Below the pieces are notes generated by a model. It saw only the letters and a list, made by a program, of their open reading frames with translations, did no database searches and was not told the DNA's origin. This document shows, piece after piece, positions 1-8,841 of a stretch of 64,000 bases of DNA; positions within the stretch are counted from its first letter, which is position 1, and every line of letters begins with the position of its first letter. The stretch covers positions 1,785,501 through 1,849,500 of the forward strand of contig NZ_CP036515.1 of the NCBI RefSeq assembly GCF_004323635.1, in the 5' to 3' direction. The stretch comes from Lichenihabitans psoromatis. GTDB taxonomy: Bacteria; Pseudomonadota; Alphaproteobacteria; Rhizobiales; Beijerinckiaceae. A program made the translations under genes and the position numbers.

Positions 1-2
1 TT

Positions 3-65
3 GTCCGGACGCAGGAGCGATTGCGATGCAGCTTCGACGCCGCCTTCTTCGACCCCAATCCGTAG
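3..65 (+). CDS. Possible 3' end of an upstream gene (partial)
   Basis: The third frame is open from the window edge to a TAG at 63-65 and gives about 20 residues ending in FDAAFFDPNP. Third codon positions are mostly G or C, as in the real genes here, so this could be the tail of a gene that starts outside the window. It is too short to identify. The remaining sequence up to the ABC operon at 261 shows no recognisable gene, riboswitch or terminator. Confidence 0.2.
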   Translation, partial: VRTQERLRCSFDAAFFDPNP

Positions 66-260
66 AGATTGCGCCACCGCCTCGCGTTTGATGGGCGCGT
101 TTCGCTGACGCCGTAGCAGACCGGCCGATCGTGCGTCGCGTGCCGCGACGCCGGCGAAGATCCCGCTCTCTGTCTTGTCTCACCCCTCGTTCGACCCCAG
201 CGGTCGCGGCCTTGCTGGCTCGCGCCGTGCGGCTTGTTGGCGCCCAAAAAAGTAAGGATC

Positions 261-1301
261 ATGGCCTTGTTCAATCAACGACGATTGCGGTTCGCTGTTT
301 TCGGATCACTTGCCTATGCCATCGTTGGAGGGGCATCGTTTCCGGCTGCAGCAGCCACGATCTATCCCCTGACGATCAAGAATTGCGGCTCGACCTTGAC
401 GGTCGACAAGGCCCCGCAGCGGGTCGTTTCGATCGGCCAGAGCACGACCGAAACGCTGCTTGCGCTCGGTCTAGCCGACAAAATCGTTGGGACGGCGGTC
501 TGGTTCGGGCCTGTGCTCAAAGCCTACGAGGCCGATAATGCCAAGATCAAACGTCTGGCCGATAACGATCCGAGTTTCGAGGCCGTCGTGGCGCAGCAGC
601 CCGATTTCGTCGCCGCACAATATGAGTGGCACATCGGCCCAAACGGCAGCGTCGGCAAGCGCGAACAATTCTCGGACTTGAAGATCCTGGCCTATGTGTC
701 GCCCGCCGATTGCGTCGAAAAAGATAACACGACGGGCGGCGACGGCGTCCGCAAGCAATTGTTCACGATGCAACTCGTCTATCAGGAGATCCACGAACTG
801 GCCGCGATCTTCGATATCAGCGACCGGGGCGACGCGCTGATCGCCGACCTCAAAAAGCGCGAGGCCGCTGCTGTGGCGACGGCATCGGGCAGCAACGCCA
901 AAGCCGTGCCGATCGTGTTCTGGTTTTCCAGCAAGGACGTGAAAGGCGACGCCTTCGTGGCCGGCAAGAACGGTGCTCCCGCCTTCATGATGCAGGCGCT
1001 CGGCGTCCGGAACGTCATCACGACGGAGGATGAATGGCCGCTGGCCAGTTGGGAAAGCATTGTGGCGGCCGACCCTCGGGTGATCGTCATCGCTCGAATG
1101 GATCGTCGCCGCTTTCCGGCCGATGCTTTGGACGTCAAGCTGAAGTTCCTCGGGACCGATCCGGTCGTGAGCCATCTCGACGCCGTGCGCAACAAGCGTT
1201 TCGTCGTCTTGGATGCGATGTCGATGAACCCCTCGATGCGGACCATCGATGGTCTCGAAGCGTTGGCTGACGGCATCAAGGCGCTCGGCCAGCCTCAGTG
1301 A
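261..1301 (+). CDS. Periplasmic binding protein of an iron-siderophore/cobalamin-type ABC transporter
   Basis: This is a FecB/BtuF-like solute-binding protein (TroA-type fold) that captures a metal chelate in the periplasm for the permease encoded next. An N-terminal hydrophobic signal peptide ends near FPAAAA, followed by the family opening with APQRVVSIGQSTTETLLALG, the usual strand-loop-helix of the first lobe. About 346 aa, normal for the family. The ATG at 261 is preceded by AAGTAAGG and is preferred to a TTG at 234. The stop overlaps the permease GTG by four bases, so the genes are translationally coupled. The substrate (ferric siderophore, haem or cobalamin) cannot be decided from sequence alone, and no TonB receptor gene lies in view. 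Confidence 0.85.
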   Translation: MALFNQRRLRFAVFGSLAYAIVGGASFPAAAATIYPLTIKNCGSTLTVDKAPQRVVSIGQSTTETLLALGLADKIVGTAVWFGPVLKAYEADNAKIKRLADNDPSFEAVVAQQPDFVAAQYEWHIGPNGSVGKREQFSDLKILAYVSPADCVEKDNTTGGDGVRKQLFTMQLVYQEIHELAAIFDISDRGDALIADLKKREAAAVATASGSNAKAVPIVFWFSSKDVKGDAFVAGKNGAPAFMMQALGVRNVITTEDEWPLASWESIVAADPRVIVIARMDRRRFPADALDVKLKFLGTDPVVSHLDAVRNKRFVVLDAMSMNPSMRTIDGLEALADGIKALGQPQ

Positions 1302-2338
1302 TAGACCCGCGGATCATTACCGATACATGGGCAAGCCGCGTCGGGCTCTTGGTTGTGGCGGCCGTAGCGCTTCTGGGCGTCATCGCTGTTGCGGTGTCGA
1401 TCGGCGAAATGAAGATCCCGCTGGGCACGACGCTCGGGGCCGTGAGCAACAAGTTGTTCGGGACCGCATTTCCGCTCAGCCCCATTCAAGAAGGCATCAT
1501 CTGGGATTATCGGTTCAGCCGCGCGCTGGTGGCAGCATCCTGCGGCGCGTCACTCGCGCTCTGCGGTGCGATTCTCCAGGCTCTGCTCCGCAATCCTCTG
1601 GCCGAGCCTTTCGTGCTGGGGATTTCGGCCGGCGCGTCCACCGGGGCCGTCGTGGTGCTGATCGTCGGCTTCGGCGGTGGCCTTCTTTCGTTGTCGGGCG
1701 GCGCGTTCCTCGGCGCCGTATTGGCCGTCATGCTCGTCGCGATCCTGGCGGCGGGCTCCGGCGGGGGCGGCGATCGAATTATCCTGGCCGGGGTCGCTGG
1801 ATCGCAGCTCTTCAATGCCCTCACGTCCTATATCGTCACCACCTCGGCGAGTGCCGAACAGGCGCGCGGCGTCATGTTCTGGCTCCTGGGCAGTCTCGGA
1901 GGCGTTCGCTGGCCGGATGTGTATCTGGCGGCTCCCGTCGCCGTGGCGGGCCTCATCATCTGCACCGTCCACGCACGCGCGCTCGATGCCTTCACGTTCG
2001 GGGTGGATGCGGCCGCCTCGCTCGGCATTCCGGTCACCCGCGTCCGCGTGGTCTTGTTCGGTCTCACGGCGCTGATGACCGCCACCATGGTCAGCCTCGT
2101 CGGGTCGATCGGTTTCGTCGGACTCGTCATCCCGCACGCGGCCCGTTTCCTCGTCGGGCCGAGCCATGCGCGCCTGTTGCCGGCCTCGGTCATGATCGGG
2201 GCGATCTTCATGGTGCTGGCCGATATCATCTCCCGGATCATCATCCCGCAGCAGGTCTTGCCGATCGGCGTCGTCACGGCCCTGTTCGGTGCGCCCGCCT
2301 TTGCGTTCATTCTCTATCGGTCGAGGGTGTCGGCGTGA
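1298..2338 (+). CDS. FecCD-family ABC permease (iron-chelate/cobalamin uptake)
   Basis: Inner-membrane permease of the FecCD/BtuC family, 346 aa, the usual size, with about ten hydrophobic segments. Diagnostic stretches are CGAILQALLRNPLAEPFVLG (family signature near residue 90), LGIPVTRVRV (loop contacting the ATPase) and GSIGFVGLVIPHAARFLVGP in the C-terminal third. The GTG start lies inside the stop of the binding-protein gene, and its own stop overlaps the ATPase GTG in a second GTGA junction. The three genes therefore form one translationally coupled operon. Confidence 0.93.
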   Translation: MIDPRIITDTWASRVGLLVVAAVALLGVIAVAVSIGEMKIPLGTTLGAVSNKLFGTAFPLSPIQEGIIWDYRFSRALVAASCGASLALCGAILQALLRNPLAEPFVLGISAGASTGAVVVLIVGFGGGLLSLSGGAFLGAVLAVMLVAILAAGSGGGGDRIILAGVAGSQLFNALTSYIVTTSASAEQARGVMFWLLGSLGGVRWPDVYLAAPVAVAGLIICTVHARALDAFTFGVDAAASLGIPVTRVRVVLFGLTALMTATMVSLVGSIGFVGLVIPHAARFLVGPSHARLLPASVMIGAIFMVLADIISRIIIPQQVLPIGVVTALFGAPAFAFILYRSRVSA

Positions 2339-3144
2339 GCATCGCGGCCAGGAATGTCCGCTGGATCGTGTCGGGCAAGATCATCGTTGATGATGTCACA
2401 CTGGACGTCGCGCCCGGCTCGATGCTCGGCCTCGTCGGACCGAACGGATCGGGCAAGTCGAGCCTGCTTCGATTGATATGCCGCCTTCGCAAGGTCGCCA
2501 GCGGCGTCATCACCTTGGGCGAGGTCGACGTGACGGCCCTGTCGCATGGCGACATCGCCCGGCGGGTCGCCCTCGTGGAGCAACAGGCCACCACCGATGC
2601 TCAGGTCACCGTCCTCGATGTGGTTCGGCTCGGCCGCACGCCGCATCGGGGACCCCTCTCCCCGATGACGGACATCGACAGGGCGGCGATCGAGGCGGCG
2701 CTGGTCCACGTCGATATGGACGGCCGTCGCAATCAGCCCTGGACGACCCTCTCGGGCGGCGAGCGCCAGCGGGTTCAGATTGCGCGGGCGCTGGCTCAGA
2801 CACCGACCGAATTGCTGCTCGACGAGCCGACCAACCATCTGGACGTGCAGCACCAGCTCGAGATCCTGTCGCTTGTCGCCGATCTGCCTGCCACCAGCAT
2901 CGTGGCGCTGCACGACCTCAATCTCGCGGCGATGTTCTGCGACACGATCGTCGTGCTCAAAGGCGGCCGCGTGGTGTGCGCCGGTAAGCCGGACGCGATC
3001 ATCACGGCCGATATGATCCGGGATGTGTTCGGCGTCGAGGCGCATGTCGCGCCTTCGGCGCGTCACGGCAAGCCGCTCGTGCAATTTGCGAGGCCCGCCC
3101 GCTTGCGCGATCGGGGTGTTGCCTTCGACGAATCGAGCCTCTAG
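2335..3144 (+). CDS. ATP-binding protein of the iron-chelate/cobalamin ABC transporter
   Basis: Cytoplasmic ATPase (FecE/BtuD type, 269 aa) powering the preceding permease. Walker A is GPNGSGKSS near residue 33, the ABC signature is LSGGERQRVQIARAL, Walker B is LLLDEPTNHLD, and the switch histidine is in ALHDLNLAAMFCD. The GTG start at 2335 follows the permease stop as a GTGA overlap. A longer reading frame continues upstream, but it runs through the permease gene in another phase and is not real. The gene converges on the urate oxidase gene with 10 bp between them and no clear terminator. Confidence 0.93.
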   Translation: MSIAARNVRWIVSGKIIVDDVTLDVAPGSMLGLVGPNGSGKSSLLRLICRLRKVASGVITLGEVDVTALSHGDIARRVALVEQQATTDAQVTVLDVVRLGRTPHRGPLSPMTDIDRAAIEAALVHVDMDGRRNQPWTTLSGGERQRVQIARALAQTPTELLLDEPTNHLDVQHQLEILSLVADLPATSIVALHDLNLAAMFCDTIVVLKGGRVVCAGKPDAIITADMIRDVFGVEAHVAPSARHGKPLVQFARPARLRDRGVAFDESSL

Positions 3145-3154
3145 CGAAACCGCC

Positions 3155-4003
3155 TTACCGGCCGACGGTGCACTCGATTTGCCCATGGGGCTCGTCGGTC
3201 GAGGTGAACACGCGATTGGGGTTATCCAGCCCAAATGCACCGAGGTTGACCGGCAGGTAATGCTTGTTCGGGCAAGCCATCCGGATGCTCTCGATCTCGG
3301 GCACGTCCTCGAGCGCCGCGCAAGCCATGCGATACATGCTGTCTTGCGCGCTATGGCTGTATGTCGTCGCAAAGACGCGCATAAAAGCCGCGACGACGCG
3401 GGCATTGGCGGTCGCGAAATCGCTGGGATCGCGTGACCAGCGCCATGTTGCGTCCATGCTGGTGGCAAGGATGCGGTCCTGCGTTTCGGGCAGCGTCGTG
3501 TAGGTGTCTTTCACGTAGTTCGACCACCCCGAGGCGGTCGCCTTGAGAAAGGTGAAACCCGAAAGCCCGGATGTGACGTGATCGCCGTTGCGATCCATGA
3601 CGACGCTGGCGGTGCCCTGGCCGTTGGCCTCCAGCGTGAAAGCATGTGGATGCGGGGCGCCATCCACCGTCAGGCGGGTCCAGCGGATTTCCCGAGCCGA
3701 GACCGTGGAGCCGGTCATGCCGGGATATTGTTCAAGAAGGCGCACGGCCACGGCACGGCAGAAGACTTCCGGACCCGCCTCGAGTTGCTCGCGCGCCACC
3801 ACATTGACGACGTTCTTGATCGTATCAGTCGACACGGTGGTGGTGTTGTCGGCCTCGACATAGGCCGGCGCGATATTGCCGGTCAGCATGGCTTGGATCG
3901 TGAGTTCGCGAACCTCGCGATGGTCGCCATCGCCCGACAGCCGCATGACGCGGACGCGGCCTTTGCCGTAGGTGCTGTCCAAAAGCTGCATGGGTTTCTC
4001 CAA
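3155..4003 (-). CDS. pucL: Urate oxidase (factor-independent urate hydroxylase)
   Basis: Uricase oxidises urate to 5-hydroxyisourate with O2 and no cofactor, the first step of urate breakdown. At 282 aa it has family length and two tandem T-fold halves. Visible motifs are YGKGRVRV with the catalytic Lys14, TDTIKN with the Thr59-Asp60 pair, SGFTFLKATASGWSNYVKD in the second half, and NKHYLPVNL near the C-terminus. An alternative start is Met5. No allantoin-pathway gene (HIU hydrolase, OHCU decarboxylase, allantoinase) lies beside it, so it stands alone here. It fits the nearby amide-utilisation genes as part of nitrogen scavenging, which is inference. Confidence 0.92.
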   Translation of the reverse strand: MEKPMQLLDSTYGKGRVRVMRLSGDGDHREVRELTIQAMLTGNIAPAYVEADNTTTVSTDTIKNVVNVVAREQLEAGPEVFCRAVAVRLLEQYPGMTGSTVSAREIRWTRLTVDGAPHPHAFTLEANGQGTASVVMDRNGDHVTSGLSGFTFLKATASGWSNYVKDTYTTLPETQDRILATSMDATWRWSRDPSDFATANARVVAAFMRVFATTYSHSAQDSMYRMACAALEDVPEIESIRMACPNKHYLPVNLGAFGLDNPNRVFTSTDEPHGQIECTVGR

Positions 4004-4140
4004 GAGATGGGGCCGCGACCCTCCCCTCGTCTCGCCGTGCGTGGAAGGTCGGACCAGTAGAACTCAATGAGCAGCATCCGAGAACGCGCTCAGGGCTGAC
4101 TCGCATGATCTGCGCCAGCATCCGCATCGCGCTCTTTCGG

Positions 4141-4506
4141 CTACCCTGGCGGCGCGGCGTCTTTCAGACAAAGATCGCGAATGACGCCCAATAAGTGGAG
4201 ATGATCGGCCAGATCGCCCATCAACACGATCCGTTGATGCGCGTTCACGCCGATGAGGGTCGGCGTTACCACGACACCGGCCGTGAGCGCCCGCTTGGGT
4301 TGCGAGAACACATCGACGATGTCGAGCGACGGTACAAGCAGTTGGCCCTGCAGAACGTCCATCACGCGCGCGAGATTGATCTCCGCGCGCTGAGAATTCG
4401 GCGTCGCTCGTGCAACGTAGAGGGTCAAGCGTGCCAGCGTCTCGGGACGGCCTTCGCCGGGCACCTTTTCGCGACGGTCGGGCATGTCGGCGGGTTCGAC
4501 CGTCAT
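4141..4506 (-). CDS. kaiB: KaiB-domain protein
   Basis: KaiB-family protein of 121 aa with a roughly 20-residue N-terminal extension before the thioredoxin-like domain (LTLYVARATPNSQRAEINL, then LDIVDVFSQPKRALTAGVVV and TPTLIGV). In cyanobacteria KaiB changes fold and binds the KaiC CI ring. Non-cyanobacterial kaiBC pairs lack KaiA and are linked to environmental or stress timing. Its ATG overlaps the kaiC stop in an ATGA junction, so it is the last gene of a coupled three-gene operon. The family call is secure; its role here is inferred. Confidence 0.88.
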   Translation of the reverse strand: MTVEPADMPDRREKVPGEGRPETLARLTLYVARATPNSQRAEINLARVMDVLQGQLLVPSLDIVDVFSQPKRALTAGVVVTPTLIGVNAHQRIVLMGDLADHLHLLGVIRDLCLKDAAPPG

Positions 4507-6272
4507 CTCGGGTTCACGGGAACGATGGTGGTTCCGCCTTCGGTGACCGGTCCGTCATCGTCGCCCCGGCGGAGGCTCAATCGATCGATCGCGTCGACTC
4601 GGCTGGTTTCGAGGCGGCTCTGTTCTGACGCGATCAACAGGTCCACCTCCTTCTGTTTCCAGCCCAGTTCGAGGTTCGCGGCCTCGACATGGGCGCGGGC
4701 CTCCGAAATCTGCCGATCGAGCGAGAGACGCGCACGCTCCGCGGCGATCTGTTCGAGAACGTGGAGCCGCTTGACGGCGACTTCCTTCTGGGCTCGAGCG
4801 CTGCCCATCAGCACCTCTCCCTCCGCGACATAGACCTCGACCAGATCGATCCCCGACGCGTCGAGCACCAATTCACGAACCTGGTTCGAATGTCCGGTCC
4901 CTCGCGATTTGACGATCGTCAAAGCACGGTTGCGTTCGCCGTCGCGCGCCACATAAGACACGTGCAGCCACGTGTCGGCGATCGTCGAAATTTGGCTTGC
5001 CGACAACTCAGTGGTGCCGCTCACCTGATCGAGCAGCGAGATGCAGACGACGGAAATTTCTTGGGATTTGGCGAGATCGAGCAAGCTCTCGCAGATCATT
5101 GCGGAGAACGGGTAATCGGCTTTCATCAGCGCGGAGATGGGATCGATCACGAGGCACTTCGGATGACGCGTCGCCAGCACGTTGCGGATCGCGACAAAAT
5201 GCTCCTCTGGGCTGCGCCCGGACGAGAGAAACGATACGATGGTCAGCAACCCGGACTCGATATGCGGCGTGAGGTTCATGCCGATCGACAGCATATTGGC
5301 GACGATCTGTGCCCCGCTCTCGTCAAAGCTGATCACGACCGCATGCTCGCCGCGCTCGCAGGCCGCGAAGGCGAATGTGACGCCGAGGCTGGTCTTCGAG
5401 GTTCCGGGTGAGCCCGAAATCAGGGTACTGCTCCCACGGAGATAGCCGCCGTTGAGCAGGGCGTCGAGCCGCGGAACTCCGGAGGATACGCGGCCTGTAT
5501 AGGTGGGGTAGCCGACCCGTATGCCCTTGAACGCGATGACGTCGATCCCAGACGCGCCGATCACGACCGGAACCGGATTACCCGAAAAACCGGACCCACG
5601 AAATTTAGCGATGCGAATCGTGCGCGAGGATCCGGTCTCGGTGACGATCTCGGCCATGATGACGAGGCAGTCGGTCATATATTGTAGAAAGTCGGCGCGG
5701 ATCTGGTCCCGGTCTCCAGCCCCGAAGATCTTCACGGTCACGATCGCTGAAATCTCCGACCGCTTGATCCAGCTATCGAGGCGCAGCAATTCTTGCCGCT
5801 CCAGCCGCTCATCCTTCAGGCTGCTGAGCAGCATGTCGATGCCGTCGAAGACGACGTTTCGCGCACCGGTCTCGACGATCAACGCGCTGAGACCGGCAAG
5901 CAGGCCCGCGAGATCGAACGCACCCGTCACGACCGCGTCGTCGGGAATGCGGGCATCGATAAAATGAAATTGGTTGGACTCGAGCGTATCGACGTCCCAA
6001 TCGAAGGAGGCGACGTTGCTGCGGATGCGATCGATCGGCTCCTCGAAGGTCACGAAGATGCACGGCTCGCCGCGGTCGGCAAGGCGATTTTTAAGGGTCT
6101 GGAGTGCAAACACGGTCTTGCCGGCACCGGCACTCCCGACAACAGCCGTCAACCGGTTCTTCGGTAAGCCGCCACCGCTGATTTCGTCGAACCCGGCAAT
6201 GCCCGTCGCGACTTTCGAGATCGCCCTGCCGCGCGCCTCTACGGTTCCATGATCCGATGCCGTCATCTTCAT
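4503..6272 (-). CDS. kaiC: KaiC-like double-RecA ATPase/autokinase
   Basis: KaiC homologue of 589 aa with two RecA-like domains. CI has Walker A GSAGAGKT (residues 46-53), the catalytic Glu pair in TFEEP (76-79) and Walker B NVVFDGID (139-146). CII has Walker A GSPGTSKT (287-294), SFDES (315-319) and Walker B CLVIDPIS. The autophosphorylation pair corresponding to cyanobacterial Ser431/Thr432 is retained as Ser429-Thr430 in SQISTIADT. After CII comes a charged tail of about 100 residues predicted to be coiled coil, longer than the short A-loop tail of cyanobacterial KaiC. It overlaps both neighbours by ATGA junctions. There is no kaiA, so timing would have to be KaiA-independent. Confidence 0.92.
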   Translation of the reverse strand: MKMTASDHGTVEARGRAISKVATGIAGFDEISGGGLPKNRLTAVVGSAGAGKTVFALQTLKNRLADRGEPCIFVTFEEPIDRIRSNVASFDWDVDTLESNQFHFIDARIPDDAVVTGAFDLAGLLAGLSALIVETGARNVVFDGIDMLLSSLKDERLERQELLRLDSWIKRSEISAIVTVKIFGAGDRDQIRADFLQYMTDCLVIMAEIVTETGSSRTIRIAKFRGSGFSGNPVPVVIGASGIDVIAFKGIRVGYPTYTGRVSSGVPRLDALLNGGYLRGSSTLISGSPGTSKTSLGVTFAFAACERGEHAVVISFDESGAQIVANMLSIGMNLTPHIESGLLTIVSFLSSGRSPEEHFVAIRNVLATRHPKCLVIDPISALMKADYPFSAMICESLLDLAKSQEISVVCISLLDQVSGTTELSASQISTIADTWLHVSYVARDGERNRALTIVKSRGTGHSNQVRELVLDASGIDLVEVYVAEGEVLMGSARAQKEVAVKRLHVLEQIAAERARLSLDRQISEARAHVEAANLELGWKQKEVDLLIASEQSRLETSRVDAIDRLSLRRGDDDGPVTEGGTTIVPVNPR

Positions 6273-8446
6273 CCTAGTTGCGCTCCCGTGACGGCGTCCG
6301 GTCCCGTTGGTGATCCGGGCAACGCTTGCTCCACGGGGCCTCGCATTGGAAGTCTCACGTTATGGGCTAGCATCCACGTAAAATCTTCGGCGACAAGCGG
6401 CATACTGAACAGATATCCCTGCCCGACGGCGCATCCCTCTTGCTGCAGAAATGCGCGCTGCATGTCGGTTTCGATACCCTCCGCAACCAACGCTATTCCC
6501 ATGCTCCGCGCCAAGGAAATGATCGCCCGGATGATCAAGGCATCGGTTGATTCCAGCACGAGCTTCCGGACGAAGATCTGATCGATTTTGAGCTTATCGA
6601 CGGGAAAATCGCGCAGGTAGCGGAAAGTGGCATGCCCGCTGCCGAAATCGTCGATCGCGATCGTGAATCCCATGGTCCGCAAGGCGTGAAGCGACGCCAT
6701 GATCTGCGGCGAAGGCTCGACCAACAACCCTTCGGTCAAATCGATTTCGAAATTCGCGGCATTTGCCCCTTGGCTTTCAAGAGCCTCTGCGACGAGGGCG
6801 ACGAATCCCGGCTCGATCAATTGATTGCCGGACACGTTCACGGCCACGGGTGGGGGCGCCAACCCGGCACTCGTCCAGAGCCGATGCTGGCGAAAGGCTT
6901 GTTCGAGAACCCATCGGCCGAGCGGCACAATCAAGCCCGATGTCTCGGCAAGCGGAATGAACCGATCCGGTCGTTGCATCCCGAGCGTCGGGTGCTTCCA
7001 TCGCACCAGAGCTTCGGCAGATACGATCCGGCCGGACGCAAGCTCGACGAGCGGCTGGTAATGGAGCTCAAGTTCGTCGTTGGCGATCGCATGTTCGAGC
7101 GAGCGCGCCAGGACGGCCTCGTTGCGGTGACGATCGTCCTGCTCGGGTGAATAGAGCATCGGGGTGTTTCGGCCGGATTGCTTGGCCCAGCGAAGCGCGA
7201 GTTCGGCCTGGGTCATGACTTCGCTGGCGATCCCTTTGTCGGCCATCGTCTCGGTCTCGAGCCGCTGGTGGAAGGTCGCACCGATGCAGGTCAGAACCGT
7301 CAGCCACTCCGTCCCGATCTGCATCGGTTGCGCGAACGCCTCGCGCAACGAGCCGACGCAGAGCGACAAAGACTCTTGGTCGGCGCAGTCGGGGATCATG
7401 ATCGCGAATTCGTCGCCACCAAGACGGGCCGCGACACCACCGATCGAGGCGGCGAGTTTGGCAAGTCGCTTCGCGGTTTCGCGCAGGATCGTATCGCCGG
7501 CGATCTGGCCGAGCCGTTCATTGAGCGCACTGAAGGCCGAAATGTCGCTACAAATCACAGCGCAAGTCGCGGATTCAGACCTCTCTGCCGTCAGTTCCGA
7601 CTCGAGCGCTTGCAGCCACGCCGCGCGGGTCAGCAAGCCCGTGAGCGGATCACGAGACGCTTGGTTCGCGATCTCGCTCTCCCACCGTTCCTCGGCGCTG
7701 GACTCGATCGCGATGCCGTCCCATACGATTTCGCCGTTGGGCGTGCGGCGTGGCATCGCCCTACTGCGAAGCCAATGCAGAGTACCGTTGGAAGCGACGA
7801 GCCTGAACTCTTCCCGAAAGACGGACATGCCGGCTGCTGACTTGCGGATTGCGGCATAGACCGCGTCGTGATCGTCCGGGTGGACAAGATTGTCGAAGGT
7901 TCGCATGACTTGGCTGTTATCAATTCCAAGCATCTGAGCGACAGACGCGCTGCGATAGACGGTATCGATTGTCCCATCGCTTCGCATGATCAAGCGATAG
8001 ATGTATCCCGGAAGATGCTCCGCGACGCTTGGGAGGTTTGTGTCGACCTCTCCAATTGTTGCAGCGGGATCACCGGTCACGTCCGTCGGCCGATAGATAC
8101 TGATGAGATGCGTCACCCGCCCCGAGGCATCTCGGATAGGGTCGATCGAGACGTCGGTTCGATAAGGCGTCCCGTCTTTTCGAGTGGTCACAATCGTGCG
8201 GCGGATGCCTCGGCCTTCCGTGAGGACGGCCTGCATGTCCGCCTTGACGCTCCGATCGGTCTTTAAGCCGTCGAGGACAGCATCGTCGCGGCCGACGAGA
8301 TCCGCGATCGGATGGCCGCACATGGCGCTGAAGGCTGCGTTTGCATAGGAGATGACATGCTCGCCTTGAACCATCGCCGTGACGAGAACAGGCCAGGAGA
8401 CACCATCGAGAGCCTGATAGAGAGGGGGTGGGGCAGGCTCCCTCAT
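6269..8446 (-). CDS. PAS-PAS-GGDEF-EAL cyclic-di-GMP enzyme, first gene of the kai operon
   Basis: Soluble 725-aa protein with two PAS domains (about residues 10-120 and 140-255), a diguanylate cyclase domain with an intact GGDEF at 343-347, and an EAL phosphodiesterase domain with EALVRW, NVSGNQL, DLTEGLL, IDDFGSGHATFRYL, KLKID and VAEGIET, so the metal and catalytic residues look complete. The RxxD inhibitory site five residues before GGDEF is absent (SIGG instead). There are no membrane segments. Its stop overlaps the kaiC start by ATGA, tying c-di-GMP turnover to KaiC expression. A clear Shine-Dalgarno before the ATG is missing, so the start is less certain. Confidence 0.92.
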   Translation of the reverse strand: MREPAPPPLYQALDGVSWPVLVTAMVQGEHVISYANAAFSAMCGHPIADLVGRDDAVLDGLKTDRSVKADMQAVLTEGRGIRRTIVTTRKDGTPYRTDVSIDPIRDASGRVTHLISIYRPTDVTGDPAATIGEVDTNLPSVAEHLPGYIYRLIMRSDGTIDTVYRSASVAQMLGIDNSQVMRTFDNLVHPDDHDAVYAAIRKSAAGMSVFREEFRLVASNGTLHWLRSRAMPRRTPNGEIVWDGIAIESSAEERWESEIANQASRDPLTGLLTRAAWLQALESELTAERSESATCAVICSDISAFSALNERLGQIAGDTILRETAKRLAKLAASIGGVAARLGGDEFAIMIPDCADQESLSLCVGSLREAFAQPMQIGTEWLTVLTCIGATFHQRLETETMADKGIASEVMTQAELALRWAKQSGRNTPMLYSPEQDDRHRNEAVLARSLEHAIANDELELHYQPLVELASGRIVSAEALVRWKHPTLGMQRPDRFIPLAETSGLIVPLGRWVLEQAFRQHRLWTSAGLAPPPVAVNVSGNQLIEPGFVALVAEALESQGANAANFEIDLTEGLLVEPSPQIMASLHALRTMGFTIAIDDFGSGHATFRYLRDFPVDKLKIDQIFVRKLVLESTDALIIRAIISLARSMGIALVAEGIETDMQRAFLQQEGCAVGQGYLFSMPLVAEDFTWMLAHNVRLPMRGPVEQALPGSPTGPDAVTGAQLG

Positions 8447-8841
8447 GAAGCGGCGGCCGATGACGGGGCGGAGGACGACGAGGCGGACGATGTGGAGCGT
8501 CGCGTCGAGAATCCGACGATAACTGCTGAGGTCCTCATCACGTCCGCAATGATCGATCTATCATAGGCTTAAATCTCCAGCACGTGAGCGGACCGCACTC
8601 TCACATCGCCGTCATGGCTAAAATCTCACACAATATATAATATATGTTAGCGCCATTCGCTCGAAAGCACCAGCCTACCTTAAGCTGAACCTTAAGGCTT
8701 TGCCAGGCGCACCCGCGTCCTGACAACCAGATCTGCCGAAGCGCGTCGTGATGTCCACCTCTCTCCGTTCTAAGGCTATGACCGACACGCAACATCACTG
8801 CGGCGGCCACGTGATCGCGATGTCGACCCCGGGTCGCAGTT
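8447..8841. promoter_or_regulatory. Upstream region of the GGDEF-EAL/kaiC/kaiB operon
   Basis: This 395-bp gap has no gene. It is the only untranslated stretch in front of the kai operon. It contains an AT-rich palindrome ATATATAATATAT at 8633-8645, rare in such GC-rich DNA, and a direct repeat ACCTTAAG at 8677-8684 and 8689-8696, i.e. 12 bp apart or about one helical turn, as seen for dimeric response-regulator sites. No promoter could be assigned with confidence. Confidence 0.35.

Noticed and set aside
1..260. Cobalamin riboswitch or Fur box before the iron/cobalamin ABC operon
   Set aside because: No convincing riboswitch core or Fur-type inverted repeat could be read.
1249..2334. N-terminal 360 residues of a very long frame leading into the ABC ATPase
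   Set aside because: It reads the permease gene out of phase. The ATPase starts at GTG 2335 with the usual GTGA overlap.
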